From contig NC_081822.1 in assembly GCF_030704535.1 (NCBI RefSeq), positions 9,355,001 to 9,419,000 of the forward strand: a stretch of 64,000 nucleotides of DNA. The letters are read 5' to 3'. Position 1 is the first letter of the stretch, and each line of letters starts with the position of its first letter. The notes beneath the pieces were generated by a model. The model was given only the letters and a program-made list of their open reading frames with translations, had not been told where the DNA came from and did no database searches. This stretch comes from Vitis vinifera (taxonomy: Eukaryota; Streptophyta; Magnoliopsida; Vitales; Vitaceae). The position numbers and the translations under genes were made by a program. Of the stretch, positions 9,401 to 20,798 are shown piece by piece.

Positions 9401-9655
9401 TTGTTGGGACGTCATTTGTTTGTTTGGCCCTGGGCAGCCGCATGGGCCGGATACCAGAGTGGCCTCCCCAGGATTCGAACTCGGGACCTTAACCCTGGCA
9501 GTAGTCCTCCTGGTACCATCTGTGCTACTAGCGCAGATGGTACCAGGAGGACTACTGCCAGGGTTAAGGTCCCGAGTTCGAATCCTGGGGAGGCCACTCT
9601 GGTATCCGGCCCATGCGGCTGCCCAGGGCCAAACAAACAAATGACGTCCCAACAA
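9401..9655. repeat. Near-perfect 255 bp palindrome made of two inverted SINE-like copies (B and C)
   Basis: The left arm (9401-9527) and right arm (9529-9655) are reverse complements around 9528, and I found only one mismatch (9523 against 9533). The right arm holds an A box (TAGCGCAGATGG at 9529-9540) and a B box (GTTCGAATCC at 9576-9585) and ends in AAACAAACAAATG plus a short tail. The left arm is the same unit reversed. The RNA would form a hairpin of about 127 bp. Confidence 0.85.
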
Positions 9656-12600
9656 GGACTAACCGATTCACTTGGATTCAATTCATCAACAATAATAGAC
9701 TAATTAGATATTTGATTAGAAGAATTCAAATACTTCTTAAATTGAGAGCATAAGCTTTCTCATTTATTCTTTAAAAAAATAACTTATTTTGAATATTATT
9801 ACCGAGGATAAAAAATTTATTTTCTTTTGCTAAAAATAAAAATTTTGCCTTTTAACTCTTTAAGTTATAATGGAGTCGGCTCATCCCCTTTATGGTTTAT
9901 TTCTATGCATTGTTTGGCATTATAACACTGAGTTTTTGCAGGTTTCTTCTCTATTCTAGGTTTGTATCTTTTAGATTTTTGTCAAACATGTTTTATTTCT
10001 TTCTGGTTAAACTACTAGGTCGGGTGAGTTTAATAGTCTTTTGAGAAAGAGGGTACTCCTGAATGCCCTAAGTGTGGATCATCTTAATTTTATTTCCTTC
10101 CCTTCCTACCAACTCCTCGTCACTTTGAAGAGCTAGACATTTTTTTAACAAATGAAAGGGTTTTCTCTCACCTTTTTTTCTTTTAAATTTTGAAATAGTA
10201 ATAATGATGAGAGACGGATTATTGCAACGTCAACGATTACTTTGATCTGAGTTTTACCACATGTGATTGGGGCTTGGTTCCCCAATAAGGGATGATATAT
10301 TCTTTAAGCTCTTAATGATATTTTCTTTTTTTGTTTAGCATCCTCATCAATTCTCTTAGTTGTTTTTTTTCCGGTGAGTTTGTTTATGCTCTATGCTCCA
10401 AAACTTTCTTTGCTTTTTTACCCAACTCACTTTTGTTTCTTTCTCAAGAACAATGTTGAAAATGTGGAAGAAGATGAGATCCCTAAGTTTTTTTGAGGAG
10501 CTCCAATCAAAGTTCAATTTTTTGTTATCGATTACTCAACCTTTTTGTGGACCTAATGATGTAGATTTGTTAATGGGTAGTTCAAAGGAGGGTGATCTAT
10601 TCCTACCCGAGGGTTACTTTGAGGTTGGCCAGGTTGTGTATTCCCTTTGAGTCTTTGCACCTTTGCTCCAAAATTTGCTCAATGATTTGCACCTATTCCC
10701 CAATCAATTGTCTAAGAATATAGTCAAACTGATCATGTCAATGGTGGTCTTGAACCATGTGAATGGTTTAGGGGATCAAAGTAGAATATGCTCTTAATAG
10801 TAAAGTGGTATAAGGTTTGGCATGAGTGGTACCTATCCCCTTGGTCAAGTATGAATGAGTTTATTGTGAGGGTTTCATTAACTAATAAGGATTTGGATAA
10901 GAGAATTCTCATAATATCAGGAAAATGGGAGTTTAGTGTGCTACTTTAAGAATAGCTCATTGAGTTGAGCAAAACTATGTACTATGGGAGTAATTGGTAA
11001 AAGCATACAAGAATAGGCACTTAGAGGTTGGCAGGAAGACTTGGCAAAGTAGTCTCTCACAATTATCCACTAATGCCACGAGTTGTCACTAATGATAGAG
11101 GATCTCAACTAAGCCTCTAATGTCATCATACAAATTGACCTTGAGGGTCATTTAATGGGTAAGTAGCTCTTCCTATGGTAGTCAAGGAATGATGATGATG
11201 TCTGGACTTGGTTCGACTCTTTTAGCGTTCATATGGTTCAGCCAACTCGCAAGTTCAACCGCTAAACTTTGCCAACCCACTTATCATACTTTTGTCTTAA
11301 TCTAGCGTAGACCCCAAAATTTGCCTTAAAGTCTTTTTATTCAAAATTTCAAGACAAATTTTTATTCAAAAATTTTAAAACTCATTCAATTAGAAATATT
11401 TTAACCCTTTTACTCTTGACCCATAGAGTTTTATATTTATTTTATTTTGTTACATTATTTATTTGAAGAAAGGATAACATCGGAAAGAGAGAACATAATT
11501 TTTTAGGGTAAAATCATAATTTTAGGGAATAATCAATTTTTTTTTAGGTGAAATTTTTATTTTGAGAAAAAGAGAATTAGATTTTTTTATTTTTTTTTTA
11601 AATATGAGTTTTGGAATCATTTTTCTTAATTAATCTTGTAAAATTATGTAAATTGAAATCACTTTTCATAATAATTGTCAATAAAATCAAAGAACAATAT
11701 TTTATTTTAACATTAATAAAGCTAAGAATCATTTTTAAATAAATTTTGTGAGGTTATGTGAATCGAGTTGTTTTGTATATTTACATTAATAAAAAAATGT
11801 TTCTTTTAAATTATTTTTATGAAATTACAAGAATTTAGTTGTTTTGTCTTGTGCAATCAATAAAATAAGGAAAATCATTTTTAAATTAATTTTATATGTA
11901 AGTTGAGCCATTAATGTCAATTGAGTTTTTTTTTTGTATTAATATTAATAATTAGAAAAATCATTTTTTGTACACTCATATGAATTGAATCAATTTTTAT
12001 GTCGATATTAAGCGAGAAATCGTTTTGCAAATTAATTTTGTAAGTTTATGAAGATTAAATTAAATTTAAGAAGTTAATTTTTATTTATATTTTATGTTGT
12101 TAAAGAAAATCATTTTGTTTCATAATTAATTTTGTAAATAATAAAATTGTAAACATGTAAAATCAAATTTTACCATTTGCCTACATTCACTCTCCCCAAG
12201 CTCTTAACCAAGTGGGAGTTCCACTATATTTGAAGTTTCAACTAAGCTTTTAACTATTTTACACTTGGATTTTGACTATAATAGACTCTTATACAATCCC
12301 TTCAAGTCTTTACTCACTTGAAGTTTCTAACACTCAAATAACAAATTTAAATATCTCAACCTAATTCAACAAGGGCTTAAATACAACTCAAATGCTAGGA
12401 TGAATAACAGGGGTGTACTAAAAAATATGCAAGTGGGGATTTTAATATACCAAGGAAAGAATGAGAGCTTTTGAGTCAAGAATAGGTAGGTAAACAAATA
12501 AATACAGGTGTTCTTATCTTTTTAAATGAAGTGGAACTCTCAATTTATAGGGTTTTAGTATTAGGAGCCAAAATGCCAAAAAATAGCCTTGATTAGTCGA

Positions 12601-13250
12601 GTAAGGGTTGACTAGTTAACCAACTATTAGGCAATAAATGCATGGTAGGTGACCGTTAAGCTTTGACCAGACCTTGACCAAGAAAACATAACCATTGACC
12701 AAGAATGCAAGGTTACTGGAAGAAAGAGAATATTATTGCATCTCTCGACCAGCCATTGACCAAGAAATCATAACCAGTCGACCGGTACCCTAATCGGTCG
12801 AGCCAGTTGACTAGTGTATTGATCGATTCACCATTTTTTATCTAAAAACCTATCTTTTTATATTATTTCTACTTCTAACACTTAGGCAAGGACTTTAGGT
12901 CAATGAGTATGTCAATTTTGAAACGATTCACATAAAGTTCATTTGATAAAACTCGGGTTTTAATGCAAATATAACTTTAATGCATAAACCGAGTTTTTAA
13001 AGATGCATGAAAAGATATGAAAATTCTAAGTGCACTAATGCATTCAACTTACATGGTTTTGTAAGATTAAAAATTCTTCTATGTGTCTTGATCTTGCATC
13101 TATTGGATCATTTGATGAATTTCTTAGATACTTTTTTAAATTTTCAAACTAAAACTTGAAATTCTTTTTAATTCAAAACGATTAGCAGTTAATTATAGTT
13201 TGTTATCATCAAAACACAATTAAGAGAACCCTTTCCAATTTATTTATTCT
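9656..13250. other. AT-rich intergenic sequence, no gene recognised
   Basis: No intact gene is visible. An 85-codon open frame at 10393-10650 has no recognisable domain and sits among stops, so it may be an old transposon fragment. At 12590-12830 there are repeated TTGACCA/TCGACC words (for example CATTGACCAAGAA twice), probably repeat debris. The tandem array at 11600-12140 is listed separately. Confidence 0.6.
11600..12140. repeat. Degenerate AT-rich tandem array
   Basis: A loose unit of roughly 60-110 bp recurs about six or seven times. It has the pattern AAAATCATTTTT, then AATTAATTTTGTAA, then TTATG and AATTGA, then TTTTTAT and ATTAATA. Copies begin near 11612, 11726, 11800, 11870, 11956, 12017 and 12108. 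They are strongly diverged. Confidence 0.5.
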
Positions 13251-13257
13251 TTTGGTA

Positions 13258-14120
13258 TGTATACTTTCAAAGACACTCCAATCCCTTTCACATCTAGAAG
13301 ACGATGCAGTTTGGCTCAATATTTGAATGGCCAACTTTTGCAAATGTGGTGCATTGTATCCATGTAGTCTCTACCATTCATCTAGTTACTGTTTCACATT
13401 AAAAATAGGAAGAAAAAAAAAAGAACATTAGCAAGTTTAAAAAATTAAATAATAAGTAGGTAACTAATAAAAAAGAACAAACACACTAATAAATGAAAAT
13501 AATTTTTTACCAAGTTGAAGTACTTCACTTGAAGAATAAACAATGTCTCTTCCAAAACTTCCCAATCGATCATGAAACAACTTCATTTCATTCATTATAT
13601 GAAGCTTTCCTTTCAGAACTTTTTGATCAATAACATCCATGACACCTCCAATAATAGTTGGCTTATTACAAAAGTTTTTCTGATCATATTGGAAACATGG
13701 ATTCGATCAATAAGCTACTAAATGAATGTTTTTCTTTAGTTGTTGATCCCAATATTGCTTTATGATCTCTATATAAGGCTTGTATAGTCTTTTGTTGTAG
13801 TTGAACAATTTATTGATGCCCAAACGAACCATATACATGCTTTCATACACATATCCCATCGAAGGTCTTTCATCACAATCAATAATACGCAATAAGCACA
13901 TTAATGGAGACATAAATTCACAACAATCAAACAATCATTCCAAAATCTATTATCCAAGATGATGGAAACTGCAACTTTGCTTTTATTATCATTTGAATAT
14001 CTAGAGTCCACAAAGAACTTACTAGTCACCAAAGCTTGCAAGTCATGTTTATGATCATGAAAACTCTTAAGTGCAATGAATGTAGCAGCAAAACGAGTTG
14101 CACCAGGTCAGAGAATCTTT
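13258..14120 (-). pseudogene. Decayed hAT transposase (central and C-terminal part)
   Basis: Reading the minus strand in shifting frames gives successive blocks of a plant hAT transposase: TRFAATFIALKSFHDHKHD and VTSKFFVDSRYS near 14100-14010, DERPSMGYVYE at about 13860, IIGGVMDVIDQKVLKGK and MNEMKLFHDRLGSFGRD at about 13660-13540, and a dimerisation-domain remnant (LQKLAIQILSQTASSS) near 13300. In-frame stops and frame changes separate the blocks, so it is not functional. The order matches the family. Confidence 0.75.
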
Positions 14121-14286
14121 GTCCATCCGTTTTTTTTTCTCAACCAACTTAACAAAACAACATGATTATACACAAAAATTTGTATACGTTCATTACAATT
14201 TGCGGCTAAAAAATCGATATAAATGTTTTCTTAGTTGTTTTGAATTTAAATTCTATCATTCACAATTATGAATAATTATATGTTTT

Positions 14287-14680
14287 TATTTTTTAGGTTA
14301 TATAACAAGAAAAGAATCTATGATCCCATTGACTATGTATACATTGATGAGACCAATTTTTGGATAGTTGATGAGGATTAGACAACAAAGCTAGATGTTG
14401 AAGAATTGGAAAATCTTCTATATGAAGAAGGGTCAATTCCAATAAATGAAGTGGAAAGTTCAAGTTCTCACATTGGTTAGTAGAATATTTAAACTTATAA
14501 AAGTTCAATAATTATATTTTTTTTCTTCAAAAATGATTTCTTGTTGACATATATTCAATATTTTTGTAGATGATGAGGATGGTGGTGGTGTGGTTATAAA
14601 AGGGTTTGATGTGGAAAACTTTGGTTTTCCAAATGCTCATTTTCAATCTTTATATTCCAATTTCCAAAATGAATGAAGAC
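14287..14680 (+). pseudogene. hAT transposase C-terminal fragment
   Basis: The plus strand reads YNKKRIYDPIDYVYID, then FWIVDED, an in-frame TAG, then TKLDVEELENLLYEEGSIP. This matches the acidic tail that follows the hAT dimerisation domain in plant transposases. It faces away from the larger fragment at 13258-14120, so the pieces are either two insertions or one rearranged copy. Confidence 0.55.
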
Positions 14681-14689
14681 ATGAATTTT

Positions 14690-17500
14690 ATATTTATTAG
14701 TATGCAAAAAGCTTCATGAATATTCAAACATTGACATGTTATATTTTGAGTAACTATTTAAGTGTTGTGATTGACAGTTGTATTATCTATTATGGACAAT
14801 GTGTTAAGTTAACAACTCTTTAATAATTTGGTTATTAGGATAACAATGGTTTGATTATTTAATTGATAAATATTGGGTTTATTGACATTATGAATGTATA
14901 ACATCTTATATTGTGTTATAGATATCATATACGATGATTGATGACTTCTATAAGTAAAAAAATTTGTGAAAAAACTCAACAAACAAAGTAAATGCTATCA
15001 AAATTTAGATATAATTTATTAATTTTTAATAATATATAAAATAATAAAATATATATTTATGACGTCCGTTCGACTGCCAGTCCGACCAGTGAACCGTGAA
15101 CAGGTAACTTTTCCGGTTCAATAACTGGTTCGGTTATGAAAACATTGTTTTTTTTATTATTATTTTCACCCCTAATTTCTATCCATTGTTTGCGGTTTAT
15201 ATTTTTTATTTTATTTTTGTTATAATGATTTTAATGTTGAGGAGAGGGTACAATAAAACAAAATCCATGTTTATAGTGTAGACACAAATTTAAGAAATTG
15301 TGAAAAAAATGTAAATTTAATAGTTTAAGGGTGACAACACTATGATTTTTTACAAAGACAAAAATACCCTTATATCCTTTGAAGCAATTTAATACTTAAT
15401 CTCGAATAAAAAGGGTTTCATCAAACAATAGATCATCAAGTCTTCAAGAATTTTATTTTATTTTAATTTAATTTTTTCTAGTTGTTTCTTGAATTTTTAA
15501 AAAGTTCTCGAGTCTTCAAATAAATTTTTTTTTGGGAGAGATTTCCAAATTTTCTTTACTCTCCCAAGTACTTTGAAATGAAAATTACTCTTATTTATAG
15601 GGTTGAAAATATATTATCTCTTGATTTTTTTTTAGATAATGATCTTATTTATTTTGATAATTATCATTTATTTTAATTATGATAATTAATTAGGATAATT
15701 ACCATTTATTTTAATTATCAGTATCATTTATTTTTATTATTAAGATAATTATTGATTTTTTCATAGATAATTATCCTATCTATTTAATTATCATAATTAA
15801 TTAAGATAATAATAATATTTATTGTTTTTTTTATTTATCACATTATTTTATGTAACATGTATTATCAACTAATTATGGATACATGATCATTAATGAGTGG
15901 ACAAATTCGCCCCTATACCCATGTGCTTGAATCAAATATGCTACTATTCTATTATCTTTTTAGGAAACTTGATAGTTAGGTTGTATTTGGGAATTGTTTT
16001 CCAAAACAATTCTTGAAAATTGTTCTTTAGACCAAAAGTATATTTGAAATTTTGAAATATTTTTAATTTATTTTTTATATTTTAAATATGCTTTAAAAAT
16101 AATTTTTATATATAATATTTTATTTTTAGTCATTTTCTATGTTTGTATAATTATTTTTAAAATGATTCTTAAAAAACAAATAAACGATACTCTCTAAAAA
16201 TAAGAACAAAAAATGTTTTATATTTTCTATTGGGGGTTACTATTCACAACATCCTTTTTGTTAAAGGTAACACTTTTTTGTCATATTTTTTTTTCTTCAT
16301 ATATACCCTTTTTAAAAAACAATTCCAATTAAATATTGTTTATTTTAAATTTTTAATAATAAATTTATTTAAAAAAATTGAGTTATTAATTTCACATTAA
16401 AACATTGAATATAATAAAATCATTTTACATAATATGTTTTGGTGAAAAAATCATTTTATAATTTATTATTTAAAGAAATTATTTTGTTTTAAAATATAAG
16501 AAGAATATGAAACACAATTGAGTGTGAAAAAATAAAAGAAATGAAAAAAAAAAAAAACAAAGTTTACGTAAATTTTATGACATAGGTTGATACAATCAGG
16601 AGGGATGGAGATGGGCAAATGTCTCTCCTGAAATTTTGATAAAATTATTAAGGATTAATGAGATTTGATTCTCTTAATCTCAAATTACTTCTTGCTGCTA
16701 GGCCATACAAGTACTTTGATATGATTTTGGCCACTCTCAACTTATTTTATGGCTTCGTCGGTATGATATCTTAGGCGTAGGACCTCCCTATAGCTTTCAA
16801 GGAGGAGATATTTATGCCGAGATTGATTCCTATGGATGTATAGCTTAATAGCTTAAAGAAGAAATAGACATTTAAATATGGGACAATTGTGTTTTGGATC
16901 CGACTTAGCCCAAAAATTAAAAATTGTATAATTGATAGAAATCATATAAAATATGAAGAGACCAATATACCCTTCAAAACTATTTTGAGTATTTTTTATC
17001 ACAATGTACAAACTTTTTTATCTTAATTTTTTTTAATAATTATTCTGAAAATTTATTATTTTTAGAAAACTAATTTTTTTTTAAATATACCATTTAAAAA
17101 AAATTGACATATTTTTAGTTATTTTTTATATACATAATTTTAAATATATATATTTTCCAAGATATTTGATTTTTAAATAATAATAATTATAATTTATTTT
17201 TATTTTTTTTGGAAAATGATGTATTTTTTTCCAAATCACTAAATTAAATCAAATTTTATTAAGATTTAAAAAAAAATTAAATTAATGTTTTTCTACTCTT
17301 CTTTTTTTTCATACTTAATAAATATCATTTTTGGAAAGATAAAATAGATTTTTCTTAATTTTCATATTTTCTCTAGATCTTGAACTTAAATGATGAACTT
17401 ATATGGATCAAAACTTAATTTTTAGGTCAACTATATTCAAAACAGAATTGTCCCATCAAAAATATTGCAAGCAAATCACTAACCCTAGCCACACATGCAA
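14690..17500. other. Very AT-rich intergenic sequence with transposon debris
   Basis: There are no coding signals. At 15060-15130 a GC-richer patch holds the words CCGGTTCA and CTGGTTCGGTTATG. At 15650-15830 there are many ATAATTA palindromic words. At 15970-16200 there is AT-rich sequence resembling a small MITE (ATTGTTTTCCAAAACAATTC). Confidence 0.5.
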
Positions 17501-17504
17501 GCGT

Positions 17505-17661
17505 GGGTAAGCGCATGACCAATGTATACAATTCAGCGAGTACAGGTGCAAAGAGAGGAGCATATTGAGACCGACCCTTTCCGGGGTAAGCGCATGACCA
17601 ATGAATGCAATTCAGCGAGTACAGGTGCAAAGAGAGGAGCATATTGAGACCGACCCTTTCC
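17505..17661. repeat. Tandem duplication with a 79 bp period
   Basis: The unit that begins GGGTAAGCGCATGACCAATG and ends GACCGACCCTTTCC occurs twice in a row. I see only a few differences (for example GTATACAATTC against GAATGCAATTC). The sequence is GC-richer than its surroundings. Confidence 0.85.
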
Positions 17662-17669
17662 AGAGCCTC

Positions 17670-18760
17670 ACGCTTGATCTATAGAGTTTGAATTAATTTG
17701 TTGACAATGCCCCCAATCAGTTGATTTGTAAGGCAAAGAAAGGACCATATTAAACACTGCTAAAGTAAATGTCTCTTGACAACGACCCCAATTACTCAGG
17801 TCCATTAATGCTGCACAACCAAAGGCTAGCATTTGGTATCTCCTTCCAAAATGCTCTTCTCTTTCTAGGTTTCAACCTAAAGTCATCAAATACTCAATAC
17901 CCATGGTGGGTTTGATATTATAAGCATGAATCACTAACAGTGCCACCATTCTGCACGAGGTTAACTGCACTGACTCTCAGTGGTGGGCGACTTCCCCAAA
18001 TTGAGGAGCCAACCAAGCCGCACCATCCTTACCCGGAATCTCTAATCTTGATGTACTACATCTTGAACTATTGCTGAGATGGAATGCTTGGGATTCCGAA
18101 TCTTTTATGAGCGGGGTTGCTTTCATTAGCTTTGAGTCTTTGACCCAACTTCCTTCCATACAACTAAACTCCATTATGAGCCCTCAAGAATTTTTGTGGC
18201 CTTCATTAGTGGTTCATTACCTACTTACCTGTCGGTTATCTCACCAGCCCACTGTCATATCATATGATTCCATGGTTTTTACATGAAGCAAAAAAAATCC
18301 ATGTTTGTGCAAAACAACTGCCATTGAAATACTTCTAAAATCTTAAAAAATAAGGTGGTATTCATGCAGGCACTGTGATAACCTTAGAAGCACACGAAGA
18401 ACAGGAAAAATGGGAAGAACGTTATCAAAGATGGATCATGGAAGTACTGCATGAAGATTCTTCTTGGCAACAGGCGGATCCGCGTAATACAGTTATTTCA
18501 GCTGTTTTTTTGAAGTGCCAAATCAAGGAACAACTCTTAAAAAGTCATACATTGAATTCGTACCGTAACTGTCACATTCATGAAGTGGGTATAAGTGTAT
18601 GGCACATGCAGAATAGTGGAAGAGCTCCATAAGCCACCTTCAAATATTGTTTCTACAGTAATGCTGAAAGCTCAACCGTAAAACCCCTCCACTCATAACT
18701 ATTTTTGTAATCTTTTCAAATATTGTTGCCCAGAATCAGAAATTCGCACGGAACCCCTCA
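17670..18760. other. Intergenic sequence upstream of the CEP-like gene
   Basis: I see no supported gene. Short open frames at 17977-18286 and 18375-18632 have no domain and no proper start context. This stretch probably contains the promoter of the gene at 18896. Confidence 0.5.
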
Positions 18761-18767
18761 TGAGGTC

Positions 18768-18775
18768 TATAAATA
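18768..18775 (+). promoter_or_regulatory. TATA box of the CEP-like peptide gene
   Basis: TATAAATA lies about 120 bp before the chosen start codon. Transcription would start near 18800, downstream of the ATG at 18779. This argues for the inner ATG at 18896 as the real start. Confidence 0.65.
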
Positions 18776-18895
18776 CCAATGGTAGCAAAGAATAGCCTGC
18801 AAGCATCTCCTAGGAGTACTAGTTTCCAGGCATCTGCATCTGCATCTTCATCTCTTTCTCTCTTCCTCTCTCTCTTGCATCTCTCTCACGTACAC

Positions 18896-19228
18896 ATGGC
18901 CAAAGTTAAGCTGATCATGAGCATATACGTTTTTATTCTTGCTTTAGTCCTCATTTATGGAGGACTAATGTCCGAGGGAAGGAAATTGGATATAGAAAAA
19001 AACAGCAAGTGTGAGATGTGTGTTTCCATTGATGAGAAGATTAGTGTCTTAGGAAACTTGCACCGCAGCAGCAAAGCAAATGCTCGACCCCATGCACCCG
19101 CCCGTCAGAGTCCTGGAGCTGACCGACTCTTCACAGATGATGGCGTGGATGTCCAGTCCACAACACCGGGTCACAGCCCTGGTGTTGGCCACTCCGTTGG
19201 ACCCGCAAGCAATGACCCGAACCCATAA
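18896..19228 (+). CDS. CEP-like secreted peptide precursor
   Basis: The single-exon frame encodes 110 residues. The start MAKVKLIMSIYVFILALVLI is a clear signal peptide, cleaved probably near residues 25-30. A variable middle follows, then a C-terminal motif DVQSTTPGHSPGVGH. This aligns residue for residue with the 15-residue C-terminally encoded peptide (CEP) family, which signals nitrogen status and root growth through leucine-rich receptor kinases. The Pro-Gly-x-Ser-Pro-Gly-x-Gly-His core is complete, while the usual FRP near its start is VQS. A tail of about a dozen residues follows the core, longer than in typical CEPs. ATG 18896 lies in good context (ACATGGCC) and about 95 bp after the predicted transcription start. 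An alternative is a related SPG-type peptide family. Confidence 0.72.
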   Translation: MAKVKLIMSIYVFILALVLIYGGLMSEGRKLDIEKNSKCEMCVSIDEKISVLGNLHRSSKANARPHAPARQSPGADRLFTDDGVDVQSTTPGHSPGVGHSVGPASNDPNP

Positions 19229-19420
19229 ACATTATCTACCACAGTCCTACCACCAGTTATTTAATGTTCAAGTGTTTGCTCTCCACGTACCGTGTGAATT
19301 GTATGAATGATTACTATTTGTGTTCGTAATGTTTGTACGTATATGTTTAGACAGCTGTCGTTTTAAGAATGTGTGACGTTCTTAATTTCTTCATGTATTC
19401 GCAAATTATCCCGTATGATT

Positions 19421-19426
19421 AATAAA
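19421..19426 (+). terminator. Poly(A) signal AATAAA of the CEP-like gene
   Basis: The signal lies about 190 bp downstream of the stop codon on the same strand. The position is normal for a plant 3' UTR. Confidence 0.5.
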
Positions 19427-19429
19427 GTT

Positions 19430-20644
19430 GGGTTTCCACGTACTGCTGTGTGCTCCCAATCGTTGAATACGAGCAGAGTGTTGAACTCCTTTATTCTTGA
19501 TAAGCCCAAGATGAATTCAATTAATTGTATACATATCCAAATAATTTGTACTTTGTGCTAAGCTCGTGACATATGTGCATATATTCTCACTAGTATGACA
19601 TAGATGAAGTGAGGAAACCGGAAAATCATATATATATTTGGTCAAAATTTGACAAATTTAGGAAGGGGATGGGATATTTCCATGGCTCTTTCCATGATCT
19701 ATGATCTTGTGTAGACAAAGGCACTGCATATATGCCTTTGGATTGGAGAACTGGGAAATACCTTCATTAATTCTATCTCTTTAATTTACTAATAAAAAAA
19801 ACTTATGGCCATGAATCCGGATGGAGAAAAGTTGGAATTATTTCTGGACACCTTGGTTTAGAGTTAAGGCCAATTAAGGCGTGTTTGGAGAGGAGACACA
19901 CGTATTAACCAAGCATTTATTGTGGTTTTCCTCTTTTTAAGGAACAATCTAACTAGGAATGATCCGCAACTAATTTAACCAATTACCTAATTTCACATAT
20001 TTAATGTCTGTTAAAAATCATCATTGGATCATCAATACAGGAAATTTAGGATTTGAGGTGGCAATTTTAGGCCATTCCTTTTATTAATTAAAGTTTAAGT
20101 TTAAAAAATTTTACCATAGTAAAATTTATGAAATTTACTGTTCACATCAGACTAACCCAATCCTGAATAATTTATGGACATATTAAAATAAAAATTTGGA
20201 AAATAAATTTACTTGCGGCGGACTCCAACCGTGCCAGAGATGGCAGAGATAGAAGCATATATGGGACGGAAATGTTCCCAACATCGGAGTGAGGGGTAAA
20301 AAGTGAAAAATCCTAGAATAGATTCGGTGGGGTAAATAAAATTGACGGGGAGGGATTCTCGAAAATCTAAAACAAATCGTAAAGTCCCAAAAATTACCGT
20401 AGGAACCAGCTGGCGGCGGATCGCGAGGAGTGCACAACAGTAGCGGTGCATATCCCCTCATGTGATCCAACGGTAGTGATGAAGCTGAGGGGCTTAATCG
20501 TACGGCCGAGGAGGTACCAGCGTTTACAAAAACGACCCATGAATCCGTCATCCTCCCCAAAACAAATCCTCTCTATAGCCGTAACCGCAGACTCCACCAC
20601 CCCTCAACCCCCCAAACCCTGCCTCCGTCCTCCTCACGCCTCCT

Positions 20645-20675
<31 letters not shown>

Positions 20676-20798
20676 ACTTCGAGATTCACTAGGCTCTTCT
20701 TCTTTGTCTTCTTATCCTCTTCACTCCTTATTCTTCAATCCGGTTCTGTAATTTTAGAGAGAGAAGGAGAGTGAGAGAGGGTTCGGAGAGCGGCGAAG
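19430..20798. other. Intergenic region and 5' leader of the RBP47-like gene
   Basis: I see no gene. The last part is GC-richer and includes a long CT microsatellite (about 20641-20675), typical of plant promoters and 5' UTRs. Open frames on either strand here (for example 20446-20751) have no recognisable domain. Confidence 0.55.

Noticed and set aside
9529..9600. Functional tRNA gene suggested by good A and B boxes
   Set aside because: I could not see a proper acceptor stem or anticodon arm, and the unit is repeated with a SINE-type tail.
9236..9703. Open frames on both strands in the SINE-like cluster
   Set aside because: They encode the same peptide on opposite strands because the DNA is a palindrome; this is repeat sequence, not a gene.
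18779..18895. Upstream ATG giving a 149-residue version of the CEP-like precursor
   Set aside because: It lies only a few bases after the TATA box, upstream of the expected transcription start, and the added residues would bury the signal peptide.
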